NCBI RefSeq assembly: GCF_025751555.1 | Contig: NZ_JAOWLB010000012.1 | Coordinates: 62,001 to 126,000, forward strand | Length of the DNA: 64,000 bases | From: Ruegeria aquimaris | GTDB lineage: Bacteria; Pseudomonadota; Alphaproteobacteria; Rhodobacterales; Rhodobacteraceae | Direction: 5' to 3' | Part shown: in pieces, positions 43,864-53,904 of the stretch | Numbering within the stretch: the stretch's first letter is position 1 | How the letters are laid out: each line of letters opens with the position of its first letter | Position numbers and translations under genes: made by a program | Notes under the pieces: generated by a model | Database searches by the model: none | Seen by the model: only the letters and a program-made list of their open reading frames with translations | Told to the model about the DNA's origin: nothing

Positions 43864-46800
43864 TCAAGATATCTGGGTGCGACCCAGGGCAGCCGTCACA
43901 AGATCGTGTGGCAGCCACATCATCCGGGCGGTGCGTGTCCACAGGATTCCGGTCCGGATTTCGTGGTCCGGATAGATCTGTGCCAATGCCTGCGCATAGG
44001 CACCCATCTGCCGCAACAGCCCCTCGGGACAGGCCTCAACGGTGCTGGGGACCACCGCATTGCTTTTGAAATCAATCACCTGAACCTCGGTTTCCGTGAC
44101 GATCAAACGGTCGATCACCCCGTGCATCCGGCGCGCACCCAGCACCGCGCTGATCGGCACCTCGGCCAGGGTTCCCGGCGCAAAGATCGGCGCCAGCTCG
44201 GGGTGGGTCAGAACGCCGCGCGCTTCGGTCAATAGATCGTCACGTTCCGCTGCCTGCATATCCGGCAGAAGCCGGGCGCAGATCTCGGCCCATGTGGCCG
44301 CCTCGACCCGCGGCAGATGTTCCAGCAACAAGTGAAGCCGCGTACCCCGCAGCTTTGCCGCCTCTTCGTCCAGTCCCGCTTCGCCGGGCAGTGCTTTGGC
44401 ACCGCCGAGGTCCGATGGAGAAATCGCTTTTGATTCAACAGGTTTATCCGCCGGATGCCGCACCCAATCGGGCAGCGGATGCGCGGCGATCTTCGCTGGT
44501 TGGGACTCGGTGAGCGGTAGCGCCTCCCAATCTCCGTGCTCCAGCCTCAGGAAATCCTGCCCTTCAACCTGCACCGCCCCGGCCTGTGCCATTGCCTCGG
44601 CAACCATGCTGTACCAGCTGCCGCCATCCTTGCCGATGTCACCCGCCGCAGCTACGATCAGCCACTTTTCGGCCCGGGTTAGAGCCACATAGAGCAACCG
44701 CAGGCGCTCGTTCGTTTCCCGTGCTTGTGCCGCATCGCGCGCGGCCGACAAAACGGCGGGCGATCCATCCTTGGCCACCCGCCATAGCGGCAGATCGCCC
44801 GCCTTCATGATCTCGGCATCGCGCTGCGCCCGGCGCTGGGCGGTGTCGGGCAGGATCACGATCGGCGCCTCCAACCCCTTGGAGCCATGCACGGTCATGA
44901 CCCGCACCATATTGCCCACACCGGTCATCTGGCGCTTGATCTCCAGATCGTCGGTCTGCATCCAGACCAGGAACCCCGTCAGGCTGGGAATGTCAGACCG
45001 TTCATAGGCCAACGCCTGGCTGAGCAGCGCGTTGATCCCGTCTTCGGCCTCGGCCCCCAGTCGGCCCAGCAGTTTTCGCCGCCCGTCATGACGGGTCAGA
45101 ATCCGCTCGATCAGGTCATAGGGCCGTAGGAAATCGGTCTGCCCTCGCAAATCGTCCAGAATGGCAAGCGTCTGGGAAAACTCATCTTTTCTGGACCGCA
45201 ACGCCGCCCACAGATACCGCTCCGTCCGCCTGTGGGCCAGATCGAACAACTGTTGTTCGCTCCACCCGAAGAGCGGTGATTTCAGCACCGTGGCCAGCGA
45301 CAGGTCGTCCTCGGGTGTGGCGAGGAAACTCAGCAGCGCGGCCAGATCCCTGACCGCCAGTTCCGCACCGACCTTCAACCTGTCGGCCCCGGCGATAGGC
45401 AGGCCAGCGGCTTTGCAGGCCCGGATGATCTCGGCAAACAGGTCGGACCGGCGTTGCACGAGGATCAGGAAATCTCCCGGCCGCACTGGACGCCGCAGGA
45501 ACGTGCCGGGCGTGTCACCGTCGATGGGAATGGTTTCGCCGCCGTCGATCATCGCCTTGATCTGCGCCGCCACACGCTCGGCCAGGATCACGGTGTGATG
45601 GCGCGCGCCGGGCCGGTCCACCGGGTCGGCCCAGTCGCCATCCTCGTCATCTTCGACCTTTTCGACCACCGGCCACAGATCCACGCGGCCCGGCAGTTCG
45701 GATTTGAAGGCGCGATGCAGCGACTCTTTGCGGAACCCGGCTTCGGCCCGGTCTTTGAACACCAGATCGACAAGCCCAAGGATCGCGCTGGACGAGCGGA
45801 AGGAGTATTCCAGCGTCAAATCCTCAAGATTAGAGCCTGATTCACGCAGCCTGCGGCCGAATTCGGCCTGCATGCGGTCAAAGGCGTCGGGGTCTGCGCC
45901 TTGGAAGGAGTAGATCGACTGTTTCTTGTCCCCGACGACAAAGATCGTACGTTCGACCCCTGCCCGCGCGCCTTCGCCGCTGGTGAATTCCTGCGCCAGT
46001 TTCTCGATCACGTCCCATTGTTCCGGGCTGGTGTCCTGTGCCTCGTCCACAAGGATATGGTCGATGCCGCCATCAAGCCGGTAGAGCACCCAGGCCGCGA
46101 CGCCCGGATCGGACAGCAATTGCCGCGCTTTTTGAATCAGGTCGTCAAAATCGAGCCAACCGCGCAACTGCTTGCGCCTTTCGTATTCCGGCAGAAAAGC
46201 CGCTGCGAAACGGTGCAGCGCCAGCGACTTTCGCGCGGCGGTCAGGGCCAGCCGCCGGTCGCGGGCTGCCTCGAGCCGCAGCATCAACGCCTCAAGCTGC
46301 GGCATCTGCCCGGCCAACACACCTTCGCGCAGGCCCTTGGTCGGGAAACCGCCGATCTTGGCGGTAAAGGGCTCCTTGGCGCCCGCCCCGGTCAGCAGCA
46401 CCTCTTCGAGTACGGTCAGCCCATCCAGTGTGGGGCCGTCGAACCGGGCCAGTTTTACACCGGCTTTCTGGTCGTTTGTCCCGCTGCCCGCCAGCGCTGG
46501 CAGGATCGACCGGATCAAGTCCAGTTCGCCGCCCAGATAGACAGAGGGGAGAAGCGCGTCTTCGTCGAAGCCTTGCGGCAGGCCGAAGGCTTCGGCCAGT
46601 TGCGCCCAACCCATGGGTTCCAGAAAACCGGCCCGGTGGTGGCAGATCGCGGCGGTCAGACTGTCGAATCCGGTATCGGTTATGTACCGCGCGACCGCCT
46701 CGACCAGCGGCGCCTGCGGACCTTCGGCAAGATCCTCCACAATCTCTTCGCGCAAGAGCGCGGCGGCCCGATCCTCCATTTCCGCGAATTGCGGGCTGAC

Positions 46801-47220
46801 CCGCGCTTCGAGCGGAAAACGCCGTAATAGAGCCGCACAAAACGAGTGGATGGTCTGGATCTTCAAACCGCCCGGTGTCTCGATCGCGCGGGCAAAGAGC
46901 GTCCGGGCATGGGTCAGGCGGGCGCCGTCGATCGTGCCCGGAACGCCGAGATCAGACAATTGAGACCTGAGCGGAGCATCCGCCAGCATCGCCCATTCGC
47001 CCAGGCGTTTGAACAGGCGGTTCTGCATCTCGCTGGCGGCGGCCTTGGTATAGGTCAGGCACAAGATGTGCTGCGGTTCGACCCCGTTCAACAGCAGCCG
47101 GGCCACGCGGTCGGTCAATACCTTGGTCTTGCCCGATCCGGCATTCGCCGCCAGCCATGTCGAAGCGGAGGGAAACGAGGCGCGAAACTGCGCCTCGGTG
47201 GCGGCGTCGCGCATGGTCAT
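43864..47220 (-). CDS. addA: double-strand break repair helicase-nuclease AddA
   Basis: UvrD-type helicase and nuclease subunit of AddAB, which resects DNA ends for RecA. 1118 residues. Walker [12 protein letters not shown] is at about 25-35, with the later helicase motifs [27 protein letters not shown] and [15 protein letters not shown]. The C-terminal RecB-type nuclease has [21 protein letters not shown]. The ATG at 47220 overlaps the addB stop by 4 bp. Confidence 0.96.
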   Translation of the reverse strand: MTMRDAATEAQFRASFPSASTWLAANAGSGKTKVLTDRVARLLLNGVEPQHILCLTYTKAAASEMQNRLFKRLGEWAMLADAPLRSQLSDLGVPGTIDGARLTHARTLFARAIETPGGLKIQTIHSFCAALLRRFPLEARVSPQFAEMEDRAAALLREEIVEDLAEGPQAPLVEAVARYITDTGFDSLTAAICHHRAGFLEPMGWAQLAEAFGLPQGFDEDALLPSVYLGGELDLIRSILPALAGSGTNDQKAGVKLARFDGPTLDGLTVLEEVLLTGAGAKEPFTAKIGGFPTKGLREGVLAGQMPQLEALMLRLEAARDRRLALTAARKSLALHRFAAAFLPEYERRKQLRGWLDFDDLIQKARQLLSDPGVAAWVLYRLDGGIDHILVDEAQDTSPEQWDVIEKLAQEFTSGEGARAGVERTIFVVGDKKQSIYSFQGADPDAFDRMQAEFGRRLRESGSNLEDLTLEYSFRSSSAILGLVDLVFKDRAEAGFRKESLHRAFKSELPGRVDLWPVVEKVEDDEDGDWADPVDRPGARHHTVILAERVAAQIKAMIDGGETIPIDGDTPGTFLRRPVRPGDFLILVQRRSDLFAEIIRACKAAGLPIAGADRLKVGAELAVRDLAALLSFLATPEDDLSLATVLKSPLFGWSEQQLFDLAHRRTERYLWAALRSRKDEFSQTLAILDDLRGQTDFLRPYDLIERILTRHDGRRKLLGRLGAEAEDGINALLSQALAYERSDIPSLTGFLVWMQTDDLEIKRQMTGVGNMVRVMTVHGSKGLEAPIVILPDTAQRRAQRDAEIMKAGDLPLWRVAKDGSPAVLSAARDAAQARETNERLRLLYVALTRAEKWLIVAAAGDIGKDGGSWYSMVAEAMAQAGAVQVEGQDFLRLEHGDWEALPLTESQPAKIAAHPLPDWVRHPADKPVESKAISPSDLGGAKALPGEAGLDEEAAKLRGTRLHLLLEHLPRVEAATWAEICARLLPDMQAAERDDLLTEARGVLTHPELAPIFAPGTLAEVPISAVLGARRMHGVIDRLIVTETEVQVIDFKSNAVVPSTVEACPEGLLRQMGAYAQALAQIYPDHEIRTGILWTRTARMMWLPHDLVTAALGRTQIS

Positions 47221-50144
47221 GTCAGATCCTCGGGCAAAGGCGTTGCGGTGCGGTCCCATTCACCAAACCGGGCCAAGTGGTCATATTCGCCAAAATCCGT
47301 GTCCTTGTGCAGCATTCGGCGTGCGGTAAACCCCTGATCCGGCTCGAAATACGCCGCGATCAATTGATGCAGTTCGGCCCAGACCTGCGCGGGGGGCTCC
47401 TCGGTCAGGGGCGCAGGCACTTCCTTGTAACTGCCGCCCATGCCGATGAAGACGGCGCGCGCCACCGGCGACGGGTCCAGCCCTTCGAGCCCGCCTTCTT
47501 CGGCCAGCGCGGCCTCGATCAGCAGTTGTTTGTCGAACTTTGCTTGCTGCCTTTCGCTGGGGGGCGTGCCGGTCTTGTAATCGTAGATGCACAATGATCC
47601 GCGCCCGGTCATATCGACCCGGTCGGCACGACCGGTCAGGGTGAAGTCCAGCCCATCAAGCCGACGGTTCATCCGCACCTCAAACGCCACCGGGCCGCCA
47701 TCGGCGCGGCGCTCGTTTTCAGCGGCCAGGAACGCATCCGCCACCCGTTCGAGCCGCGCCAACCAGAGCGCGCGCGCGGTTGGCCAGGCGACCAGTTCGT
47801 TCAGCAGCGCGGCGGCGCGTTTGAGGAAATTCTCCCTGCTCAGTAGGGCGTTATCCAGCAGGCTGTCTTTGACGAAGCTTTCCAGAATCTCGTGGATCAC
47901 GATTCCGCGCAACAACGCGTCAGGGGCCTGAACCAGCGGGTCCAGCGGCTTCAGCCGCAGCACGTGGCGGGCGTAAATGGCATAGGGATCGCGGATCAGC
48001 TTCTTGATCTCGGTCACCGACAATTGCCTTGGCCGGGCGGTGACCGGCGGCCGGGGCGAGGGGCGCGGCGCGGGATCGACGCGTGGCGCGTCCTCCAGCG
48101 CCTGCGCCCAACGCAGCCAGCCCTGACCACGGGCACGCATGCCCGCCAATGCGGTATCGCCGCCCTGATCCGGCAGGCCCTGCAACAGGTTGGTCAGCCG
48201 GTTCAGCCAGCGCGACGGCACGGTTTCCGCGTCATCCGAGCGTTTGGCACGGGTCAGCCAGACCTCGGCCGCGCCTATCGCCTGCTGGAAATCATGCGCC
48301 GACAGACCGATCCGGCGCTCGGGCAGCAACAGACCCGCATCATGTCGCATGCGCCGGTTCAGCCAGGGGTCGGGGGCAGGGGCTTCGGGCCAGCTGCCTT
48401 CGTTCAGCCCGCCAAGGATCAGCAGATCGGCCCCCATCACCCGCGCCTCGAGCGTGCCCCAGATCATGATGCCGGGATAAGGGGCGTCGCGGTCGCGCAC
48501 CTCGCCGGTGGACAAGAGCCCACCCAGCAGATCGGCGAAATCGCGGGCGGACATGTCGCCGCCGTGCGGCGCCTCGTCCTCAAGCGCGTTGACGATGGCC
48601 AGCGCCTCTTGCCCGGCCTTCTGCTCCCAGAGGGTCCCGCTCTGGCCGGTTGATCCAGCAGAGAGCGTTTCGGCGAGCTGTCGCAGGCGGGCAACCCATT
48701 CGGAAAGCGGCAGGGTGCCAGTGACCGATTGATCACAGAAGCACTCGGCCACCCAGTGCGCCCAATCCGTCGGCACATCGCGACGGATGGCAAAGTTCGC
48801 AAGGTCCTTGGCCTCGGGAAACGGCGGACCATTGCGGCGCAGGTCCAGTTCCAGATCGCGGGCATGCAACAGATGCTCGTTCCGGCCCGGGCCGGAATGG
48901 CACAGCGGGTGTTTCAGCAGGGTCAGCAGCGCTTCGCCATCCAGGCGAGAGGCGAACAGCCCGGCCACGTGGCGCAGGAACCGCCCCGGAGGTGACAGTT
49001 GCAGCGGCAAACCGGCGCTATCATCGGGCAGGATGTTCCAGCGATCCAGGGCGGAACTGACCTGGCGGGTCAGCATGCGGTCGGGTGTGATCAGTGCGGC
49101 GGTCTGCCCATCCTCGGCTGCCTGTCGCAGGCGCAGCGCGATGGCCAGCGCCTCGTCCCGGGGCGATGGTGCCTCGACAAGGGTGATGTCTTGCGTTGCC
49201 GTGTCCAGCGCTTGCAGCCTTGGACCTTCGGTCATCCATGCATCGGTGACCGGTGCCGGCCTGAGAGCCAATGACACCAACCGGTTTCGTGCGGGGCAGG
49301 GGGCGGGGAGGTCGGACCATCGGCGGATCTGATCGGGTGACAGCGAGAGCTGCTCCATCAGCCGGGCAAAGCGGTACTGTGGGTGGTCCTCGGCCGTCAA
49401 CGCGTCGCCCAGTTCGGACCAGACATGGCCGGGCTGGTCAAAGTCGAAACCAGGCAGCACCACGGCGCCTTGCGGCAGGCGGGCGACCGCCTCCATCAGC
49501 AGCATGGTCGTGCCCCGAGATCCGGTCGAACCAGCCAGAATGACCGGATGCTGTGGCGGCGCGGCCCGCCAGTCCGCGATCAGGGTTTCCACGATCCGCC
49601 TTTGTCGCGCCTGAACATCCAACGCGCCTTCGGCGGCGCCCAGGTAGCGCTCGGCAATCGCAATGAACTGCTGCGCGCGCGCCCAGTGCCCCGACAGGTC
49701 GGTCACGTCCAGGTTGCGAATACTGTCGGGCGCGACGCCTTCGCCCTGCATCTCGTCGATCAGCGCCGCAAGGCTGTCCGAAAGGTCGAAGATCGAGGCG
49801 CGCGCGGCCAGATCGGGTTGTTGGTCCAGCAATCGGGTGATCAGTTGTACCAGTTCCAGTCGGCGGCGCAGTGGCGGCACGGCGGTGGGCAGATATGTTG
49901 GCAGACCCAGCGCGCTCAGGTCGGTGACCAGCGAGATACGCGGCAGCAGGCTGGCTGGACCCGTGTCGAACAGGGCGGTGATGCGGCGCTCCATCCGGCG
50001 GGTGTTGACCACCAGCTGCACCTGCGCCAGCGCATGCGGGGGCAGATGGGCACAGCGGCCACGCAGCCCGTCAACCAGCGCGCGCGGGAAATCGGCACCG
50101 GGCGGCAGCGCAAAGACGCGCGGATGAGGACACGGATCAAACAT
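47217..50144 (-). CDS. addB: double-strand break repair protein AddB
   Basis: Partner of AddA. 975 residues. An inactivated-helicase-like region is recognisable by GSTGSRGTTMLLMEAVARLP in place of a standard Walker A. The C-terminal PD-(D/E)XK nuclease is FTLTGRADRVDM followed by CIYDYKTGTPPSERQQAKF. This is the alphaproteobacterial form. The start at 50144 lies 8 bp inside the murU-like gene, so the genes are coupled. Confidence 0.94.
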   Translation of the reverse strand: MFDPCPHPRVFALPPGADFPRALVDGLRGRCAHLPPHALAQVQLVVNTRRMERRITALFDTGPASLLPRISLVTDLSALGLPTYLPTAVPPLRRRLELVQLITRLLDQQPDLAARASIFDLSDSLAALIDEMQGEGVAPDSIRNLDVTDLSGHWARAQQFIAIAERYLGAAEGALDVQARQRRIVETLIADWRAAPPQHPVILAGSTGSRGTTMLLMEAVARLPQGAVVLPGFDFDQPGHVWSELGDALTAEDHPQYRFARLMEQLSLSPDQIRRWSDLPAPCPARNRLVSLALRPAPVTDAWMTEGPRLQALDTATQDITLVEAPSPRDEALAIALRLRQAAEDGQTAALITPDRMLTRQVSSALDRWNILPDDSAGLPLQLSPPGRFLRHVAGLFASRLDGEALLTLLKHPLCHSGPGRNEHLLHARDLELDLRRNGPPFPEAKDLANFAIRRDVPTDWAHWVAECFCDQSVTGTLPLSEWVARLRQLAETLSAGSTGQSGTLWEQKAGQEALAIVNALEDEAPHGGDMSARDFADLLGGLLSTGEVRDRDAPYPGIMIWGTLEARVMGADLLILGGLNEGSWPEAPAPDPWLNRRMRHDAGLLLPERRIGLSAHDFQQAIGAAEVWLTRAKRSDDAETVPSRWLNRLTNLLQGLPDQGGDTALAGMRARGQGWLRWAQALEDAPRVDPAPRPSPRPPVTARPRQLSVTEIKKLIRDPYAIYARHVLRLKPLDPLVQAPDALLRGIVIHEILESFVKDSLLDNALLSRENFLKRAAALLNELVAWPTARALWLARLERVADAFLAAENERRADGGPVAFEVRMNRRLDGLDFTLTGRADRVDMTGRGSLCIYDYKTGTPPSERQQAKFDKQLLIEAALAEEGGLEGLDPSPVARAVFIGMGGSYKEVPAPLTEEPPAQVWAELHQLIAAYFEPDQGFTARRMLHKDTDFGEYDHLARFGEWDRTATPLPEDLT

Positions 50145-50823
50145 GCGCAAGCAGTTCCTCGGCTGGTGCGATCCCGCCCGGATGACCGACATCGCACCAC
50201 CGACCAGGATAGGCGAGGCCGAACAGGCGGCCCTCTGCGCCGATCCTGTTCCAAAGCAGGTTCAGGGAGAAGCTGCGCTCGGGGATCTCTGCCAACCCAT
50301 CCAGCTTGACAATCTGCGCCCCGCCATAGACCAGCCCGGCGCCACGGTGAAGCCTGCCCTCGTCATCGCAAGAGAAATCGCCCTGACCCGAGTAGCCCAC
50401 GGTTTGTGCCACCGGAACGCAGATCAGCAGCGCATCCATCCTGCCCGGATCCCAATGCTCGGCCAGCAGGGCCAGGGGGTTGGGACCGGACCAGACCGCA
50501 TCGGTGTTCATGGTGAAAACCGTGTTCGAGCCCAGCAAGGGTTGCGCGAGTCGCAATCCTCCGCCGGTGTCGAGGATGTCCGGTTGTTCATCTGACACAA
50601 TCACGTCCAGCGGCTCCAGATGCTTTGCCAGCATCGGCGCAAGATAGTGGGTGTTGGCCACGATTCTGGGCGGTTCGACAGCGCGGGCAAGATCGAGCGC
50701 ATGGTCGATCAGTGGACGACCGGCGACCTCGATCAGAGGTTTCGGTCTGGTTCGGGTAAGCGCGCCCATGCGGGTGCCGAACCCGGCGGCGAACAGCATG
50801 ACGGGATAACGGGCCGAGCTCAT
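50137..50823 (-). CDS. murU: nucleotidyltransferase, MurU-like
   Basis: 228 residues. The N-terminal MLFAAGFGTRMGALTRTRPKPLIEVAGRPLIDH is the nucleotidyltransferase signature (G-X-G-T-R-M, then PKP). Together with the adjacent kinase it resembles the AmgK-MurU pair, which converts MurNAc to UDP-MurNAc in cell-wall recycling. Related pyrophosphorylases share these motifs, so the name rests on the pairing. The ATG at 50823 overlaps the kinase stop. Confidence 0.78.
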   Translation of the reverse strand: MSSARYPVMLFAAGFGTRMGALTRTRPKPLIEVAGRPLIDHALDLARAVEPPRIVANTHYLAPMLAKHLEPLDVIVSDEQPDILDTGGGLRLAQPLLGSNTVFTMNTDAVWSGPNPLALLAEHWDPGRMDALLICVPVAQTVGYSGQGDFSCDDEGRLHRGAGLVYGGAQIVKLDGLAEIPERSFSLNLLWNRIGAEGRLFGLAYPGRWCDVGHPGGIAPAEELLAHV

Positions 50824-51827
50824 GCCGGGTTCAACCGGGCAAGGTTTTCAGGGGTTGGCGGCGGCAGGGTTTCCCGCAGCAGATCGGCGACGCCTGCCAG
50901 CGCGGGATGCTCCAGATCGCGGGACAGATGCGCCCAGACCGCCGGCATCAACGCCAGGTACCGGGTCTTGCCCAGCTCGCGCGACAATCTGGCAAACACG
51001 CCGAGAATGCGCAGGTTCCGCTGGACACCAAGCACCGGATAGGCGGTGCGAAACTCGTGATCGTTTGCGCCCGTCGCTGCGATGAACCGGTCGATCATCC
51101 GCATTTCCGTGGCGGTCGACACATCGCGGCGGATGTCCTGCAACAGGCTGACAAGGTCATAGGCGGGGTGCCCCGTCACCGCATCCTGAAAATCCAAGAG
51201 ACCAACGCGTGCCAACCCCTGACGGTTTGGCAACCAGAGCAGGTTTTCGGCATGATAATCGCGCAAGATCAGTACTCTGGGGCCCTGCGTGGTGCGATAG
51301 AGAAGGCTTTCGAACCTCTCGATGAAGCGCGCCTTTGTCTCGGGGCGGGCATCCCCTGTGATCCCTCCGACATACTGTTCAAAGGCGATGTCCGTCTTTT
51401 CGGCCATGACCGTCGCGCCAAAGCTTTCCAACCCGGCGGGCAAGGGAGCATCCTGTAGCGAGACGAGCAGGTCTGTTGCCGCTTCATAGAGGGGGCGTTC
51501 AAGGTCGGGGGCGCGTTTGATCACGCGCGCAAACAGGTCATCGCCGAGATCTTCGAGCAGGAGAAACCCGTGTTCTGTATCCGAGAACAGGATCTCTGGC
51601 GCGCTCAACCCGATCGAGCGCAGGTGCTGGGCGAGGTCGACAAACCGGTCGACCGTTGCCCCGCCATCTGGCGGCGCATCCATGAAAACCGCAGTCCGAC
51701 CGGTGTGCCGATCTGTAAGGCGTTCGTATCGTCTGGCCGAGGCGTCTCCGGCAAGCGATTCCCGCCGGGCACCGGACCAGGGGGTTCGGGCGATGAAGGC
51801 GTCTGCCAGACCGGACCGGTTGGTCAT
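50820..51827 (-). CDS. amgK: aminoglycoside-phosphotransferase-fold kinase, AmgK-like
   Basis: 335 residues. The kinase features are GDASARRYERL (N-lobe), FLLLEDLGDDLFARV, the catalytic loop VLILRDYHAENLLW and the metal-binding VGLLDFQDAVTGHPAYDL. Position between tsaE and a MurU-like gene suggests the anomeric MurNAc/GlcNAc kinase of cell-wall recycling. The ATG at 51827 overlaps the tsaE stop by 4 bp and is preferred to in-frame starts further upstream. Confidence 0.78.
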   Translation of the reverse strand: MTNRSGLADAFIARTPWSGARRESLAGDASARRYERLTDRHTGRTAVFMDAPPDGGATVDRFVDLAQHLRSIGLSAPEILFSDTEHGFLLLEDLGDDLFARVIKRAPDLERPLYEAATDLLVSLQDAPLPAGLESFGATVMAEKTDIAFEQYVGGITGDARPETKARFIERFESLLYRTTQGPRVLILRDYHAENLLWLPNRQGLARVGLLDFQDAVTGHPAYDLVSLLQDIRRDVSTATEMRMIDRFIAATGANDHEFRTAYPVLGVQRNLRILGVFARLSRELGKTRYLALMPAVWAHLSRDLEHPALAGVADLLRETLPPPTPENLARLNPA

Positions 51828-52297
51828 GTCGGCCATGTCAGACGGGGTTGCCATTTCGGGTCGGTCCATTCGACGGTCAGCTTTCGGCGTGTTTCGTGTT
51901 TGGGGTCGGCTTCGAAGGTGATCGACAGGGCATGTCGCGGTGTCATGGGACCCAGCCGGTCGGGCCATTCCACAAGCGTTATCACATCGGTGAACGCCTC
52001 TGACAGACCCAGCTCCTCAATCTCTTCGAGCGAGGACAGGCGATAGAGATCGGTATGCCACAACTCGCCGCGATTGGTGTCATAAACCTGTACCAAGGTG
52101 AACGTGGGTGACGGGACGTCTTCAGGCTCTGACATCAGCGATTGAATCAGGCTGCGGGCAAAATGGGTTTTTCCGCTGCCGATTTCTCCGGACAGCAGCA
52201 AACAATCGCCGGGCATGAGGGTCGCACCCAACGATTCCGCCAGACCGGCGGTTTCTTCTGGAGAGTTCACGGTAAGTGCAAGGTGCGATGCCGTCAT
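51824..52297 (-). CDS. tsaE: tRNA threonylcarbamoyladenosine biosynthesis ATPase TsaE
   Basis: ATPase of the TsaBDE complex that makes t6A37 in tRNA. 157 residues. Walker A GEIGSGKTHFARS starts at about 37, followed by SPTFTLVQVY and the LWHTDLYRLSSLEEIEELGL signature of the family. It lies 39 bp downstream of the DivL-like gene and overlaps amgK, matching the divL-tsaE-amgK-murU-addB-addA order I recall from Caulobacter. Confidence 0.93.
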   Translation of the reverse strand: MTASHLALTVNSPEETAGLAESLGATLMPGDCLLLSGEIGSGKTHFARSLIQSLMSEPEDVPSPTFTLVQVYDTNRGELWHTDLYRLSSLEEIEELGLSEAFTDVITLVEWPDRLGPMTPRHALSITFEADPKHETRRKLTVEWTDPKWQPRLTWPT

Positions 52298-52336
52298 GGC
52301 CGCACAATGGCTGCGCCGCTTTCCGGCTGCAAGCCG

Positions 52337-53836
52337 CTATCCGACCCTTGTGGTTTCGGTCAGCCTCTCTGAGGTGTTTGTCAGAGAGAAAACAACCATG
52401 GTCGCGCCGTTCTGAATCGGGTTGATGGTACAATTCAACGGCCGGCCATCGCGCAACCGGACCTGACCCTCCCAGAACGCGCGATTTTCGCGATTGGCCA
52501 CAAAATCACGAATGTCGCCCCACAGCGGTGTGGCGTTGCATTGTTCCTGCCAGGCGCGGGTGGCATCGATGATCGAGACTTTTGCAAAGCTTCGATCAGG
52601 ATCCGATTTCCACAGCTTGTGATATGACGTGTTGGAAAACGCCAAAGTGCCATCGGCGGCAAACACGACAATTGCATCCTCGATGTGATCGAGTACGTCC
52701 TGGCCAAGCTCCAGCTCGGACCGGAACCGGCGCGTCAGGGTGATTTCCGCGGTAATATCCTCGAACAGAAACGCAATGGCCCCATCCGGGTGAGGACGTC
52801 CGTTCACCGAATAGACCGAGCCCGAAGGCAGCGACCAGGTTTCGCGATAGATTCCATCCGATGCCGCCTGCAACAGGTCGTTCATTTCCTGGCGCCATCC
52901 GCCATAGTTCTTTGGCTCTGGCATCATGTTGAGGTTTCTCAACCGGTCAAAAAAGCTCGAAACCGACGGTCGGCTGGTCAAGAAGTCGGCAGGAAGATTG
53001 GTCAGGTCGATCAGCGCCGGATTAAACAGTGCCAATTGCCTGTTTCGGTCGAAAATGGCGAGTCCGATGGAGAGCTGCGCGAACGTCTTTGCCAGTGTCT
53101 GCACAAAGTTGCGCTGGGCGATTTCGGCGTCAACGACCGCGTTGATATCCACCGCATAGCACAGGTTGCCCGACTGCTGCGGCACGACGACGACATCGAA
53201 CCAGAGCTTTACCTCTGAGGGGAAGGCAGAAACCGAGATGCGCGATTTCTTTCCCTCGTTGCCCAGTTCCTTGACCTCGGGAAACAGCGGTTCATAGAGA
53301 TCGGGAGAGCCGTTTCGAAGCTTCCGTGCCAAGGCCACATAGGCGGCATTGCACCAGCTGATCCGTCCGTCGGTATCGAGATGCCATACCGGATAGGGCG
53401 CCGGATCCATCGCCAGTCTGATCGGGTCCGGGTCCGCGCGTCGCAGCGCATTTTGTCCCTTGCCGCCGCTGCGCAGTTCAACCCGGACAACACCGTCTAC
53501 CCATTCACAAAACACCTCACGGCCGGTACGCCCGTCGATGGGTTTTACCACGACCTCACCCTGTTGTTCGACGGCCTCCGGGTCTTGGGGAAATCCGGGG
53601 AATTCGTCGGCCAGTTTCTGGCGCAGCTCTTCCCAGTTCAGGATATGCCTGTCGTCGCCCAGGTGTGAGCAGCCAATCACGGCCGGCCCATCAAAGAGAA
53701 ACACGTGCGGCGCCGGATTGTCTGCGTTTAACAGATCACGGGAAAACCCGGCCCGTTGTTCCGGCTTGGAAACGAACCAGACGGTAAACCCCGCCGCAAA
53801 GAGGGAAATCACCGCCAAAGCCAACCATTCCGCCAT
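52337..53836 (-). CDS. divL: PAS-domain protein, DivL-like, without kinase domains
   Basis: 499 residues. One N-terminal membrane segment (LALAVISLFAAGFTVWFV) is followed by three PAS-like regions: PYPVWHLDTDGRISWCNAAY (about 147-), QLSIGLAIFDRNRQLALFN (about 254-) and HIEDAIVVFAADGTLAFSN (about 384-). The protein ends at about the third PAS; no histidine-kinase dimerisation or ATPase domain follows, unlike Caulobacter DivL (about 770 residues). Synteny with tsaE and a CtrA-type site upstream support the DivL assignment. The ATG at 53836 is used; a TTG at 53872 would lie only 17 bp from that site. Confidence 0.7.
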   Translation of the reverse strand: MAEWLALAVISLFAAGFTVWFVSKPEQRAGFSRDLLNADNPAPHVFLFDGPAVIGCSHLGDDRHILNWEELRQKLADEFPGFPQDPEAVEQQGEVVVKPIDGRTGREVFCEWVDGVVRVELRSGGKGQNALRRADPDPIRLAMDPAPYPVWHLDTDGRISWCNAAYVALARKLRNGSPDLYEPLFPEVKELGNEGKKSRISVSAFPSEVKLWFDVVVVPQQSGNLCYAVDINAVVDAEIAQRNFVQTLAKTFAQLSIGLAIFDRNRQLALFNPALIDLTNLPADFLTSRPSVSSFFDRLRNLNMMPEPKNYGGWRQEMNDLLQAASDGIYRETWSLPSGSVYSVNGRPHPDGAIAFLFEDITAEITLTRRFRSELELGQDVLDHIEDAIVVFAADGTLAFSNTSYHKLWKSDPDRSFAKVSIIDATRAWQEQCNATPLWGDIRDFVANRENRAFWEGQVRLRDGRPLNCTINPIQNGATMVVFSLTNTSERLTETTRVG

Positions 53837-53888
53837 GATCGCATCCAGAACTGCCAACACCAATTCTGGCAATCATTGGCATAAGTGG

Positions 53889-53904
53889 TTAAGGTAACCT
53901 TAAC
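53889..53904. promoter_or_regulatory. CtrA-type binding site upstream of divL-like gene
   Basis: TTAAGGTAACCTTAAC is a perfect match to the CtrA consensus TTAA-N7-TTAAC. It lies 53 bp upstream of the ATG at 53836, at the 3' end of regB, with another GTTAA half-site at 53920. Direct control by CtrA is inferred. Confidence 0.75.
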
